Positions 26,345 through 34,672 of a stretch of 64,000 nt of DNA are shown piece after piece. The stretch is taken from the NCBI RefSeq assembly GCF_024295805.1, contig NZ_JANCLX010000022.1, forward strand, positions 87,293-151,292. The letters run 5' to 3'. A program made the translations under genes and the position numbers. This DNA is from Streptomyces cucumeris. Lineage in GTDB: Bacteria > Actinomycetota > Actinomycetes > Streptomycetales > Streptomycetaceae. Positions within the stretch are counted from its first letter, which is position 1; each line of letters opens with the position of its first letter. Below the pieces are notes generated by a model, which saw only the letters and a list, made by a program, of their open reading frames with translations, did no database searches and had not been told where the DNA came from.

Positions 26345-27598
26345 TCAGGAGGCGTTGAGCGCCACGGTGGGGTGGAGACGTGAGGCACGGATGGCGGGAT
26401 AGAGACCCGCGAGCATGCCGATGACCAGCGTGGCACCGAAACCACCGGCCAGTGCCCAGGCCGGGATCACCGTCGTCCAGCCCTGGGCCAGGGCGAACGC
26501 CCATGTCGCCAGGGAGCCGAGCACCACTCCCGCCAGTCCGCCCAGGGCCGACAACAGCAGTGACTCGGTGAGGAACTGCAGCCGGATGGCGTTGCGGGTG
26601 GCCCCGATCGCCCGTCGCAGACCGATCTCCTGACGGCGTTCCAGCACGGAGATGACCATGGTGTTGGCCACGCCCACCCCGCCCACCAGGAGCGCCACCG
26701 CCCCGAGCCCGAGCATCAGCGCCGTCAGCCCCTCGTCCGTGGTCGCCTTCGCCGCCAGCGCGTCGGAGGGGCGCGAGACCTTGACGGTGCCCTCGTGGCC
26801 GGGGTTGACGCTCCGGGCCAGCACCGCGGCCACGTCCTCCACCGACGCGTCCGTGGAGCGTTCGAAGACGGTGGTGGGGTGGCCGTCGAAACCGAAGTAC
26901 CGTTCGGCGGCCGGGAATCCGATCATCGCCACCCGGTCCAGCGTGGGCACCAGTTCGACCGGCCGGAGGATGCCCACGACCACCACATAGCGGTCATCGA
27001 CCACGATCTTCTCACCCGGACCGGTGACCCCGAGCCGTTGCGCGGCGACGGACCCGAGCACCGTCACCGGCAGTCGCTCGCTGGCGCGGTTCAGCCAGAC
27101 GCCCCGGTCCACCCCGGCACCCAGCGCCTCCAGCAGATCGGTCCGGGCGGCCTGTGTGGTGACCCCCGCCGTCCGCTCCTCCGGCACCACATCGCTGCGC
27201 CGGATCCGGGTGTCCACCTCGGCGGTCGCCGTGGCGTGCCGCACCGGGCCGATGCGTTCGGCCATCGCCACGGCGCTCTTGGGCAGGGGCACATCGTTCC
27301 CCATCGCGTCCTGGCCGGCCTCGGCGGTGAGCAGATTGGTGCCCAGCCGGTCCAGCCGGGCCAGCAGATCGGCACGGCTGGAGGTGGACAGTCCCACCAC
27401 CGCCACCATCGTGGCGATGCCGATCGCGATACCGAGGGCGGACAGCACCACCCGGGTCCGGCGGGCACGCAGTCCGACGGCACCCGTGCGGAGGATGTCC
27501 CGGACGGCCAGCCGGGACGGTTTCAGCCCGCCGCCCCCGGACATCGCACGGGGGGTCTTCCGGTCGGTCATGACCGCACCTCGTGTGTCGTCGGTCAT
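26345..27598 (-). CDS. MacB/FtsX-type ABC transporter permease
   Basis: 417 residues: an N-terminal helix (VVLSALGIAIGIATMVAVVG), a large exported MacB-core domain (about 60-265) and three C-terminal helices, the layout of MacB-like exporters. The C-terminal FtsX domain includes RRQEIGLRRAIGATRNAIRL, the coupling element. The start ATG overlaps the stop of the ATPase gene by four bases (ATGA), so subunits are translated together. With the adaptor and ATPase upstream it forms an efflux pump that removes lipophilic or peptide-like compounds; the substrate cannot be read from sequence. It is the last gene of the operon. Confidence 0.92.
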   Translation of the reverse strand: MTDDTRGAVMTDRKTPRAMSGGGGLKPSRLAVRDILRTGAVGLRARRTRVVLSALGIAIGIATMVAVVGLSTSSRADLLARLDRLGTNLLTAEAGQDAMGNDVPLPKSAVAMAERIGPVRHATATAEVDTRIRRSDVVPEERTAGVTTQAARTDLLEALGAGVDRGVWLNRASERLPVTVLGSVAAQRLGVTGPGEKIVVDDRYVVVVGILRPVELVPTLDRVAMIGFPAAERYFGFDGHPTTVFERSTDASVEDVAAVLARSVNPGHEGTVKVSRPSDALAAKATTDEGLTALMLGLGAVALLVGGVGVANTMVISVLERRQEIGLRRAIGATRNAIRLQFLTESLLLSALGGLAGVVLGSLATWAFALAQGWTTVIPAWALAGGFGATLVIGMLAGLYPAIRASRLHPTVALNAS

Positions 27599-28323
27599 GA
27601 CCTCACCTCACCCGTCACGGGGCCGGGTTCCCGGGAGTCGTCGACGACCTCGCCGTCGCGGAAGCGCACCCGCCGTGGCAGCGCCTCGGCGATCTCGTGG
27701 TCATGGGTGATGACACAGACCGTGGTGCCCGCCGCGTTCAGCTCCCGCAGCAGCTCCATCACGATCCGCCCCGACGCCGAGTCCAGGGCTCCGGTCGGCT
27801 CGTCCGCGAGCAGCAGATCGGGCTCACCGACGAGCGCCCGGGCGATGGCCACCCGCTGCTTCTCCCCGCCGGACAGCTCATGCGGCCGGTGGTCCAGCCG
27901 GTGGCCCAGGCGGACCCGCTCCAGCGCGGTGCGCGCCAGCGCCCGGCGTTCGCGCGCGCCCACTCCCGCGTACAGCAGTCCGTCCGCCACGTTGTCCACC
28001 GCGTCCCGGCCGGGGGAGAGGTGGAAGTGCTGGAACACAAAGCCGATATGGCGGGCGCGCAAGGCGGAGAGCTGGGCGTCGGAGAGCGCGTTCACATCGT
28101 GGCCGGCCACCCGTACCGTCCCGGTGGTGGGCCGGTCCAGAGTGCCGATGACGTTCAGGACGGTCGACTTGCCGGAGCCGGACGGGCCCACGATCGCCAG
28201 GAGTTCGCCCGAGGCGACGGTCAGGTCCACCCCGCGCAGGGCGTGGACCCCGCCCGGATAGGTCTTGGCGGCGCCCACCAGCTCGATCACGGCCGCCGGG
28301 CGGTGCGGTGCGGTGGCGATCAC
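27595..28323 (-). CDS. MacB/LolD-type ABC transporter ATPase
   Basis: 242 residues. Walker A GPSGSGKST, Q-loop FVFQHFHLSP, signature ELSGGEKQRVAIARAL, Walker B LLLADEPTGALD and the switch His in VITHDHEIAE are all present. The pattern LDRPTTGTVRVAGHDV is typical of the LolD/MacB subfamily that works with FtsX-type permeases. The GTG start overlaps the end of the adaptor gene (GTGA). It powers export by the neighbouring permease, at the cytosolic face of the membrane. Confidence 0.95.
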   Translation of the reverse strand: MIATAPHRPAAVIELVGAAKTYPGGVHALRGVDLTVASGELLAIVGPSGSGKSTVLNVIGTLDRPTTGTVRVAGHDVNALSDAQLSALRARHIGFVFQHFHLSPGRDAVDNVADGLLYAGVGARERRALARTALERVRLGHRLDHRPHELSGGEKQRVAIARALVGEPDLLLADEPTGALDSASGRIVMELLRELNAAGTTVCVITHDHEIAEALPRRVRFRDGEVVDDSREPGPVTGEVRS

Positions 28324-29399
28324 TGCTCGGCCACTCCCACCGTCATGCCCTCGCGCAGTCCCGCGCCGCTGACCTCGATCGTGCCGTCGGCCGTCATCCC
28401 GGTCTCCACCCGCACCATCCGGGTGGAGCGGCCCGCCACGATCTCCAGCCCGTAGCCCCCGTGTTCACCGCGCAGCGCCACGACCGCCTCCACCGGGACG
28501 GCCAGCACGTTCTTGCGGCTCTCGCTGACGAACATCACGTTCACCGTCGCCCTGGTGTCCTCGCCGGACACCGCCGAACGGCCACCGTCCAGGGTCACTT
28601 CCACCGTGATGCCGTCCTCGCGCCCCTCCGACGGACCGTCACCGGACGCCTCCGGGCGGACCGTGCCCGCCACCGAGCCCGGTGCGGTGCGCCCGCTGGC
28701 CAGGGTCACCTTCACCGTGGTGCCCTTGGAGGTGAGCGACACATCCCCCTCGTCGAGCTGGGCCCGGACCACCGGTTTCGTGGAGGCGACGGTGAGTACC
28801 TTCGTGTCCGGACCCACCTGCTCCGCGGCCCCGGCGTCCGAGGAGACCACCCGCACCCGGTCGGGCTGGAAGACCACATCGCCCTTGCCGACCTTGCCGG
28901 TGGGCACGCGGTTGAGCGACTTCTGCCAGCTCCTGACGGCCGCCGCGGTCGCCGCGTCATAGCGCGGGTCGACATACAGCCCGGCGCCGTAGCCCAGGTC
29001 ACGCAGGTTGCGCTCCAGTTCGAGGACGTCGGAGCCGCGGTCCCCGCGCTTCATCTCGCGGAACATCGGGATCTGCCCGTAGAGCAGGGTGACGGGCTTG
29101 TCGTCCAGCTCGTACAGCGCCTGCCCCCGGGTCACGGTGGCACCCGTGTCGGCCGCGACGGTCACGGTGCCCTCGACGGCGGAGGACACCCCGCGCCGCT
29201 GGGCGTAGTCGAGCCGTCCGTCGACGGTCTTGCTCTGGACGAGATCGGTCCGGACGACCTTGGCGGTGGAGGGCGGCCGGTCACCCTCCCCGGACGAGCC
29301 GTCCGCCCCGGAGCCGCCGCCGAGGAGCAGGGCCGCGGCCCCGGACGCCGCGGCGGCCGCCACGGCACCGCCCGCGATCCATGCGGTGCTCCGCCTCAC
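28320..29399 (-). CDS. Efflux periplasmic-adaptor-like protein with peptidoglycan-binding domain
   Basis: 359 residues from a GTG at 29399 that overlaps the upstream stop by four bases (GTGA). One N-terminal helix (AWIAGGAVAAAAASGAAALLLG) anchors the protein, which is otherwise outside. A lipoyl/barrel-sandwich segment (VEGTVTVAADTGATVTRGQALYELDD) encloses a peptidoglycan-binding 1 domain (SDVLELERNLRDLGYGAGLYVDPRYD to VRSWQKSL). Later segments form the beta-barrel and membrane-proximal parts. This HlyD-like layout with an inserted wall-binding domain is common in Gram-positive MacAB-type pumps, where it probably holds substrate or wall near the permease. Confidence 0.88.
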   Translation of the reverse strand: MRRSTAWIAGGAVAAAAASGAAALLLGGGSGADGSSGEGDRPPSTAKVVRTDLVQSKTVDGRLDYAQRRGVSSAVEGTVTVAADTGATVTRGQALYELDDKPVTLLYGQIPMFREMKRGDRGSDVLELERNLRDLGYGAGLYVDPRYDAATAAAVRSWQKSLNRVPTGKVGKGDVVFQPDRVRVVSSDAGAAEQVGPDTKVLTVASTKPVVRAQLDEGDVSLTSKGTTVKVTLASGRTAPGSVAGTVRPEASGDGPSEGREDGITVEVTLDGGRSAVSGEDTRATVNVMFVSESRKNVLAVPVEAVVALRGEHGGYGLEIVAGRSTRMVRVETGMTADGTIEVSGAGLREGMTVGVAEQ

Positions 29400-30040
29400 T
29401 GCATACCGTCCAGACCGTCGAGCAGCTTGCCCTTGCACGCCTCACGGGCCTGCTTGTACACCGTGGACTCGGTGTCGATACGGGGGTTCGCCGGGTCCGG
29501 GTCACCACCGGGCACCGCGTTCCCGGCGGACATCGTGGGGTTCTGGAACTCCGAGACGCCCTCGTCCCGCATACACGTGGCGTGTGCGAGCAGGGACTCG
29601 TAGTCCTTCTGCGCGTCCCGCTCGGGCTCCAGCCGCATCGCCTTCTGCATCTCGGGGCCGCAGACGTTGTCCTTGCCGCCCTTCGTCACCTCGCCGGTGC
29701 CGGTCGGATCATCGAGCTTCTCGATCTTCGTCCAGTCCAGATGACCGCTTAGCTTGGGGTCGGGGAAGTCCTTGACCCCGGCCTTGCCGCGCATACAGCG
29801 CACATAGTCCATCTGCGCGTCGTAGAAGGCGCTCTTGCCCTTGCCGGAGCCGCCACGGGACTCCTTCGCCGAGCCGCCCGAGGCGTCGGCCTTCTCACCC
29901 GGGACGGAGGCGACGCCCTCGTCCTTGGTGCCGGATTCCTCGCCACCGCCGCAGCCCACCGCGAGAGCAAGGACGGGCAGCGCGGCGAAAGCGGCCAGGG
30001 TGCGCCGGAAGGTGGCGCGAGACGTCGTGTGGTGTGTCAT
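29396..30040 (-). CDS. Lipoprotein with two CMR motifs, first gene of the efflux operon
   Basis: 214 residues. The ATG at 30040 follows GGAGGG. The signal peptide ends in a lipobox (LALAVGC), so the mature protein starts at a lipidated Cys outside the membrane, followed by a Gly/Ser/Lys linker. Two similar segments follow: YVRCMRGKAGVKDFPDPK and HATCMRDEGVSEFQNPT, each with a CMR triplet and a Phe-x-(Asp/Asn)-Pro end. Further Cys (VCGPEM, EACKGK) give two likely disulfides. Such lipoproteins recur with MacAB-type pumps in Streptomyces. A substrate-binding or sensing role is an inference. Translation of the next gene is coupled to it. Confidence 0.82.
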   Translation of the reverse strand: MTHHTTSRATFRRTLAAFAALPVLALAVGCGGGEESGTKDEGVASVPGEKADASGGSAKESRGGSGKGKSAFYDAQMDYVRCMRGKAGVKDFPDPKLSGHLDWTKIEKLDDPTGTGEVTKGGKDNVCGPEMQKAMRLEPERDAQKDYESLLAHATCMRDEGVSEFQNPTMSAGNAVPGGDPDPANPRIDTESTVYKQAREACKGKLLDGLDGMQ

Positions 30041-30062
30041 GCCGAACACCCTCCGGCGCCCG

Positions 30063-30093
30063 CATGATGGCCGGTCCATGACCACATGATGGC
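30063..30093. promoter_or_regulatory. Direct repeat CATGATGGC, 22-base spacing, in the divergent promoter region
   Basis: CATGATGGC occurs at 30063-30071 and 30085-30093, start to start exactly 22 bases, i.e. two helical turns. It lies between the efflux operon and the OmpR-type regulator, where direct repeats on one face of the helix are the usual binding pattern of such regulators. Confidence 0.45.
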
Positions 30094-30160
30094 TGTGTAA
30101 CAAAGCCCGCCCACCGTTGATGCACTGGCCTGACCAGCGGATTCCGGCGATCGGCTGGGT

Positions 30161-30166
30161 CATAAT
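30161..30166 (+). promoter_or_regulatory. Probable -10 of the two-component operon
   Basis: CATAAT lies seven bases from the ATG at 30174 with no Shine-Dalgarno, which suggests a leaderless transcript. The -35 is unclear, consistent with an activated promoter. Confidence 0.4.
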
Positions 30167-30173
30167 CGACCGC

Positions 30174-30860
30174 ATGCCGCATGTACTGCTGATCGAGGAC
30201 GACGCCTCCGTACGCGATGGCATGGAGCTCGTCCTGCGCCGCCACGGCTACCAGGTGTCGGTCGCCGCCACCGGGGAAGAGGCCCTCGCACTGCTCGACG
30301 CCCCCGCGGAGACGGCCGTCGAGCTCGCGGTGCTCGACCTGATGCTGCCCGGTATGGACGGCTTCGAGGTCTGCCGCCGGATCCGGGTCCGCTCCACCAT
30401 GCCGGTGATCATGCTGACCGCACGCGGCGACGACCCGGACATCGTCGGCGGACTGGAGGCCGGAGCCGATGACTACGTGGTCAAACCGGTCACCGCGCCC
30501 GTTCTGGAGGCGCGGATCAAGGCGGCGCTGCGGCGCGCCGACCCCGTGCCCCGGCAGCCCGGTGAGGTGCACGCCGGGCTGGTCATCGACCGGGCGGGGC
30601 TGACCGTCAGCCGTGACGGCACCCCCGTCCCGCTGCCGCCCACCGAACTGCGGCTGCTGCTGGAGCTCTCCGCCTCCCCGGGCCGGGTCTTCAGCCGTGA
30701 GCAGCTCCTCGCCTCGGTCTGGGACCACTCCTTCCTCGGTGACTCACGGCTGGTCGACGCCGCGGTCGGACGGCTGCGCGCGAAGATCGAGGATGTACCC
30801 GCCCGGCCTCGCTACATCCAGACCGTGCGCGGTTTCGGCTATCGGTTCGGTCCGATATGA
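30174..30860 (+). CDS. Response regulator, OmpR/PhoB family
   Basis: 228 residues. Receiver domain with acidic pair LIEDDAS, phosphoacceptor Asp55 in LAVLDLMLPGMDGFEV, Thr in VIMLTARGDD and Lys in DDYVVKPVTAP. The winged helix at the C-terminus contains LTPTEL-like LPPTELRLLLEL, FSREQLLASVWD and YIQTVRGFGYRF. It resembles CseB and AfsQ1, regulators that work with an antibiotic- or envelope-responsive kinase. The gene overlaps the kinase by four bases and is divergent from the four-gene efflux operon, its most likely target. Confidence 0.95.
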   Translation: MPHVLLIEDDASVRDGMELVLRRHGYQVSVAATGEEALALLDAPAETAVELAVLDLMLPGMDGFEVCRRIRVRSTMPVIMLTARGDDPDIVGGLEAGADDYVVKPVTAPVLEARIKAALRRADPVPRQPGEVHAGLVIDRAGLTVSRDGTPVPLPPTELRLLLELSASPGRVFSREQLLASVWDHSFLGDSRLVDAAVGRLRAKIEDVPARPRYIQTVRGFGYRFGPI

Positions 30861-32359
30861 AACTCCGCCGACCGCGGATGGGCGGACTGCGTACCCGACT
30901 CGTCATCGCCTTTGTCCTCGTCGCGCTGATCAGCACGGTCACCGCCACCGCGCTCGCCTACCGCGAGTCCCGCACCGCCGTACTCGAGCGCACCCAGGAC
31001 GCCTTCCAGACCGATGTCCGGGACCGCGTCGACAGCGTCGCGCCCGACTTCGACATGCCACCGGACGTCCGCACCCTGACCACGTTCGCCGACTCCGTCT
31101 CCTCCGGGCTCTCCGGCGCCCCGCTCGTCGTCACCCGCTACCACGACCTGGTCGCCGCCTCCGACGGGCTGGCCGACCGCAGCCGGATCACCCCGGAGCT
31201 GCGCGCCGAGGTCCGCTCCTCCGGCCGCACCCGCTTCCAGCGCGTGGAGTACCGGGGAGAGCCGTATCTGGTGGTCGGCACCCCCGTCCGGTACGAGGAC
31301 GGCCGGGACTCCGGGCTCGAGGTGTTCGCGGTGACCTCCCTGCTGGCGGAGGAGGAGCACACCGCGGCCCTGCTGGACTCGGTGCGCGGCGGACTCCTCC
31401 CGGTGCTGGGCCTCGCCGCGCTCCTCGCCCTGCTCGCCGCCGGGACCGTGCTGCGGCCGGTGCGCGAGCTGGGGCGGGCCACCCGGCGGCTGGCCGAAGG
31501 AGACCTGGGCTCCCGGGTCGAGGTCAGGGGCCGCGATGAACTCGCCCGGCTGGCCGCGGACTTCAACACCACGGCCGACGCGTTGCAGACGTCCGTGGAC
31601 GAGCTGCGCGACCAGGAGGCCAGGGCCCGGCGGTTCGTCGCCGATGTCTCACATGAACTGCGCACCCCGCTGACCGCGATGACGATGGTGACGACCGTGC
31701 TGGACGAGGACGCGGCGCAGCTCCCGTCGGACGCGGCCCGCGCCGCCCGTACCGTCAGCGATGAAACCGCGCGGCTGGCCCGGCTGGTGGAGGACCTGAT
31801 GGAGATGTCCCGCTTCGACTCGGGCGCGGCCCGGCTGGACGCCACCGAGACCGATCTCGCCGGGACCATCCGCGGCACGCTGGAGCTGCGCGGCTGGGGC
31901 GACCAGGTGGTGGCCCGGCTCCCGGAGGGGGTACGGGCGGTGGTGGACCGCCGGCGGGTGGACGTGGCCGTGGCCAATCTGGTGGGCAACGCGCTCCGGC
32001 ACGGCGAACCCCCGGTGACGGTGACCCTGTCCGCCGACGCGGACCAGGTGACGGTCGAGGTCACCGACCGGGGGCCGGGGCTGCCGCCCGACGCCCTGTC
32101 CCAGGTCTTCGACCGCTTCTACAAGGCCGACAGCGCCCGGGCCCGCTCGGAGGGCAGCGGTCTGGGCACCGCCATCGCGCTGGAGAACGCCCGGCTGCAC
32201 GGGGGCACGATCGAGGCGGCCAACCGGCCCGCGGAGCGGGGCGGCGGCGCCGTGTTCACCCTGCGGCTGCCCCGCCACCGGCCCGATCCGGACCCGAGGT
32301 CAGCGGACGGACCGGGCTCCGGCGGACCGGGCACGGCGACGATCGGAGGGACGCGATGA
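30857..32359 (+). CDS. Sensor histidine kinase with HAMP domain
   Basis: 500 residues. Two membrane helices (LVIAFVLVALISTVTATALAY, then LLPVLGLAALLALLAAGTVL) enclose an extracytoplasmic sensor of about 140 residues. HAMP follows (RPVRELGRATRRLAEGDLGS), then HisKA with His266 in FVADVSHELRTPLT and HATPase_c with NALRHGEPPV, DRGPGLP and GSGLGTAIAL. This is the CseC/AfsQ2 layout. The start overlaps the regulator stop (ATGA) and the stop overlaps the lipoprotein start in the same way, so the three are made together. The sensor probably monitors the envelope, perhaps through the lipoprotein. Confidence 0.94.
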   Translation: MKLRRPRMGGLRTRLVIAFVLVALISTVTATALAYRESRTAVLERTQDAFQTDVRDRVDSVAPDFDMPPDVRTLTTFADSVSSGLSGAPLVVTRYHDLVAASDGLADRSRITPELRAEVRSSGRTRFQRVEYRGEPYLVVGTPVRYEDGRDSGLEVFAVTSLLAEEEHTAALLDSVRGGLLPVLGLAALLALLAAGTVLRPVRELGRATRRLAEGDLGSRVEVRGRDELARLAADFNTTADALQTSVDELRDQEARARRFVADVSHELRTPLTAMTMVTTVLDEDAAQLPSDAARAARTVSDETARLARLVEDLMEMSRFDSGAARLDATETDLAGTIRGTLELRGWGDQVVARLPEGVRAVVDRRRVDVAVANLVGNALRHGEPPVTVTLSADADQVTVEVTDRGPGLPPDALSQVFDRFYKADSARARSEGSGLGTAIALENARLHGGTIEAANRPAERGGGAVFTLRLPRHRPDPDPRSADGPGSGGPGTATIGGTR

Positions 32360-32862
32360 TGACCCGCCTCCGTACGGCGACCGGGGCCTTGGCCCTCGCC
32401 CTGGCCGCGACGGCCGGGTGCGGTGTCCAGCCCACCGGGGTGGTGGACGGTGGTGAGCCCGCGAGCGGGCTCACCAAGGACCTGCGGGTCTACTACGTCC
32501 GCGGCTCCGGACTCCAGGGCGTCACCCGCCCGGACGTCTCCATCGAGGAGCTGGGCGCGGTCCTCAAGCTGCTGGCCCAGGAGCCGACCCGCGCCGAGGC
32601 GGAGCGCGGGCTGACCAACCTCGTCCGGCTCGGGTCGTACTGGACCACCGGTGGCGGCCACCGGATCACCCTGCACGCGCCCGGTGCCTCCTTCACCACC
32701 GAACGCGACCGGCTGCCCAACGGCCAGTTGGTGTGCAGCCTCGCCCGCGCCCAGTCCTATCTGCACCGGAAGGAGGCCATCCGGCCCGATGACGTCCGGG
32801 TCTCCCTGGACGACGGTGAGCGGACCTCCGGCCCCTACCAGTGCTCGCAGTTCCTCGGCTGA
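32356..32862 (+). CDS. Lipoprotein, third gene of the two-component operon
   Basis: 168 residues. Signal peptide with lipobox (LAATAGC), mature part beginning at Cys and containing a small alpha/beta domain (KDLRVYYVRGSGLQGVTRP, EELGAVLKLLAQEPTRAEAERGL) that resembles the GerMN fold. The Cys pair VCSLARAQ and QCSQFLG may form a disulfide. RR-HK-lipoprotein operons occur elsewhere in Streptomyces, where the lipoprotein modulates the kinase (CseA) or accompanies it (AfsQ system). A kinase-modulating role here is an inference from position. The start overlaps the kinase stop by four bases. Confidence 0.83.
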   Translation: MMTRLRTATGALALALAATAGCGVQPTGVVDGGEPASGLTKDLRVYYVRGSGLQGVTRPDVSIEELGAVLKLLAQEPTRAEAERGLTNLVRLGSYWTTGGGHRITLHAPGASFTTERDRLPNGQLVCSLARAQSYLHRKEAIRPDDVRVSLDDGERTSGPYQCSQFLG

Positions 32863-32877
32863 ACCCCGGGCGCGAAC

Positions 32878-34221
32878 CTAGATGACCCCGTGCGCGTCCA
32901 TGGCCTCCGCCACCCGCAGGAAGCCCGCCACATTGGCGCCCAGGACGTAGTCGTCGGGGGAGCCGAACCGCGCCGCGGTGTTCCGGCACAGCTCGTGCAC
33001 CTCGGTCATGACCGACCCCAGCCGGGCCGCGGTCTGGTCGAAGGTCCAGCGGTCGCGCGAGGCGTTCTGCTGCATCTCCAGCGCGGAGGTGGCCACTCCG
33101 CCCGCGTTGGCCGCCTTGCCGGGGCCGAACAGCACATCGGCCTCGCGCAGGATGTCCACCGCCGCCGGGGTGCAGGGCATGTTCGCGCCCTCGGCCACCG
33201 CCAGCACCCCGTTCTTCACCAGGGCCACCGCCTGCGGCTGGCCCAGCTCGTTCTGGGTGGCGCAGGGCAGCGCCACATCGCAGGGCACGTCGAAGACCGA
33301 ACCCCGCTCGGAGTGCGTGGCACCCGGCCGGACCTCCGCGTAGGCGGACAGCCGGGCCCGGCGGGCCTCCTTGATCTCCTTGAGGAGTTCCAGGTCGATA
33401 CCGTCCTCGTCGACCACATAACCGGAGGAGTCCGAGCAGGCCACCACCCGCCCGCCGAGGGAGTGCACCTTCTCGATGGCGTAGACGGCCACATTGCCGG
33501 AACCCGAGACGATGACCCGCCGCCCGTCGAAGTCCTGGCCCCGGGTGCGCAGCATCTCCTCGGCGAAGTGGACGGTGCCGTACCCGGTGGCCTCGGTGCG
33601 GGCGTAGGAGCCGCCCCAGCCGGTGTGCTTCCCGGTCAGCACCCCCGCCTCGAAGCGGTTGGTCAGCCGCTTGTACTGGCCGAAGAGATAGCCGATCTCC
33701 CGGCCGCCCACCCCGATGTCCCCGGCGGGTACGTCGGTGTGCTCCCCGAGGTGGCGGTGGAGCTCGGTCATGAACGACTGGCAGAACCGCATCACCTCCG
33801 CCGAGGAACGCCCCTTGGGGTCGAAGTCCGCGCCGCCCTTGCCACCGCCGATCGACAGCCCGGTCAGCGCGTTCTTGAAGATCTGCTCGAAGCCGAGGAA
33901 CTTCACGATGCCCAGGTTGACGCTGGGGTGGAAGCGCAGGCCCCCCTTGTACGGGCCGAGAGCGCTGTTGAACTCCACCCGGAAACCACGGTTGACCTGG
34001 ACGTCTCCCCGGTCGTCCACCCAGGGCACCCGGAAGATGATCTGACGCTCCGGCTCGCACAGCCGCTCGAGGATCCTCGCGTCGAGGTATTCCGGGTGCG
34101 CGGTGAGCACCGGTCCGAGGCTCTGTACCACCTCACGCGCCGCCTGGTGGAACTCCGGCTCCCCGGCGTTACGCTCCACGACCTGCGCGTACACGGCCTC
34201 GATACGAGTGCTGACGTCCAT
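32878..34221 (-). CDS. gdhA: NADP-specific glutamate dehydrogenase
   Basis: 447 residues, the size of hexameric GDH. Substrate and catalytic motifs are present: PYKGGLRFHPSVN with the glutamate-binding Lys, LTGLSIGGGKGGADFDPKG with the catalytic Lys, and the C-terminal nucleotide-binding domain VIVSGSGNVAVYAIEK. ATCHED-type neighbours such as PCATQNELG and GANMPCTPAAV follow the usual order. It fixes ammonium onto 2-oxoglutarate. The ATG follows AAAGGG. It is monocistronic, convergent with the lipoprotein of the two-component operon across 15 bases. Confidence 0.97.
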   Translation of the reverse strand: MDVSTRIEAVYAQVVERNAGEPEFHQAAREVVQSLGPVLTAHPEYLDARILERLCEPERQIIFRVPWVDDRGDVQVNRGFRVEFNSALGPYKGGLRFHPSVNLGIVKFLGFEQIFKNALTGLSIGGGKGGADFDPKGRSSAEVMRFCQSFMTELHRHLGEHTDVPAGDIGVGGREIGYLFGQYKRLTNRFEAGVLTGKHTGWGGSYARTEATGYGTVHFAEEMLRTRGQDFDGRRVIVSGSGNVAVYAIEKVHSLGGRVVACSDSSGYVVDEDGIDLELLKEIKEARRARLSAYAEVRPGATHSERGSVFDVPCDVALPCATQNELGQPQAVALVKNGVLAVAEGANMPCTPAAVDILREADVLFGPGKAANAGGVATSALEMQQNASRDRWTFDQTAARLGSVMTEVHELCRNTAARFGSPDDYVLGANVAGFLRVAEAMDAHGVI

Positions 34222-34672
34222 GAATGGCCCTTTCTGCCGACCCGTCGGCGCGTCAGTCTGTCAGCCCCCGGTCGCCCGCGGCGGCAAAACCGCCGGAGAT
34301 GTGGTGGACGGCGCGTCGCGGTGGACCGGAGCGGGGCGGCTCCCTCACCGGGGTGCCGCCGACCGCCATCGGACCGGTGGTCATCGGAGGTTGACGACCG
34401 ATTTGCGTCCGCCCGCGGCCGGAGGGACGGTGGAGAGGGGGTGGTGCACAAGTACCAGGCCGTGCCCTCCGGGAGCCCGGCCCGTACACAGGCGAGTACG
34501 CGCGTACGCGGTGCGCGCACGCGCGATCACGCACATACGCGATGACGACGCGCCGGTACACGGCGGAACCGCACTCCCGCCAGAACCGCACAACCGTCCT
34601 GGCCCACTGATCACTCCGCGCATCGGCGCGTCCCCTCCGAGCGGGGGAAGCGCACAGGAAGCGGAGACAGCC
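34222..34672. other. 451-base gene-free spacer between gdhA and the subtilase gene
   Basis: No gene seen. It should contain the gdhA promoter on the left and that of the subtilase on the right, but no good -10/-35 pair is evident by eye. Its most striking element is the alternating CG-rich run at 34497-34525. Confidence 0.5.
34497..34525. other. Alternating purine-pyrimidine CG/CA tract
   Basis: Two blocks, TACGCGCGTACGCG and TGCGCGCACGCGCG, alternate almost perfectly between purine and pyrimidine and are separated by a single base step. Further CGC/CAC-type steps run to about 34555. Such sequence can adopt left-handed DNA under supercoiling; whether it does so here is unknown. Confidence 0.5.

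Noticed and set aside
34103..34672. Upstream extension of the subtilase frame
   Set aside because: It overlaps gdhA antisense and the promoter region; the ATG at 34673 has a proper ribosome-binding site and the pro-domain starts after it.
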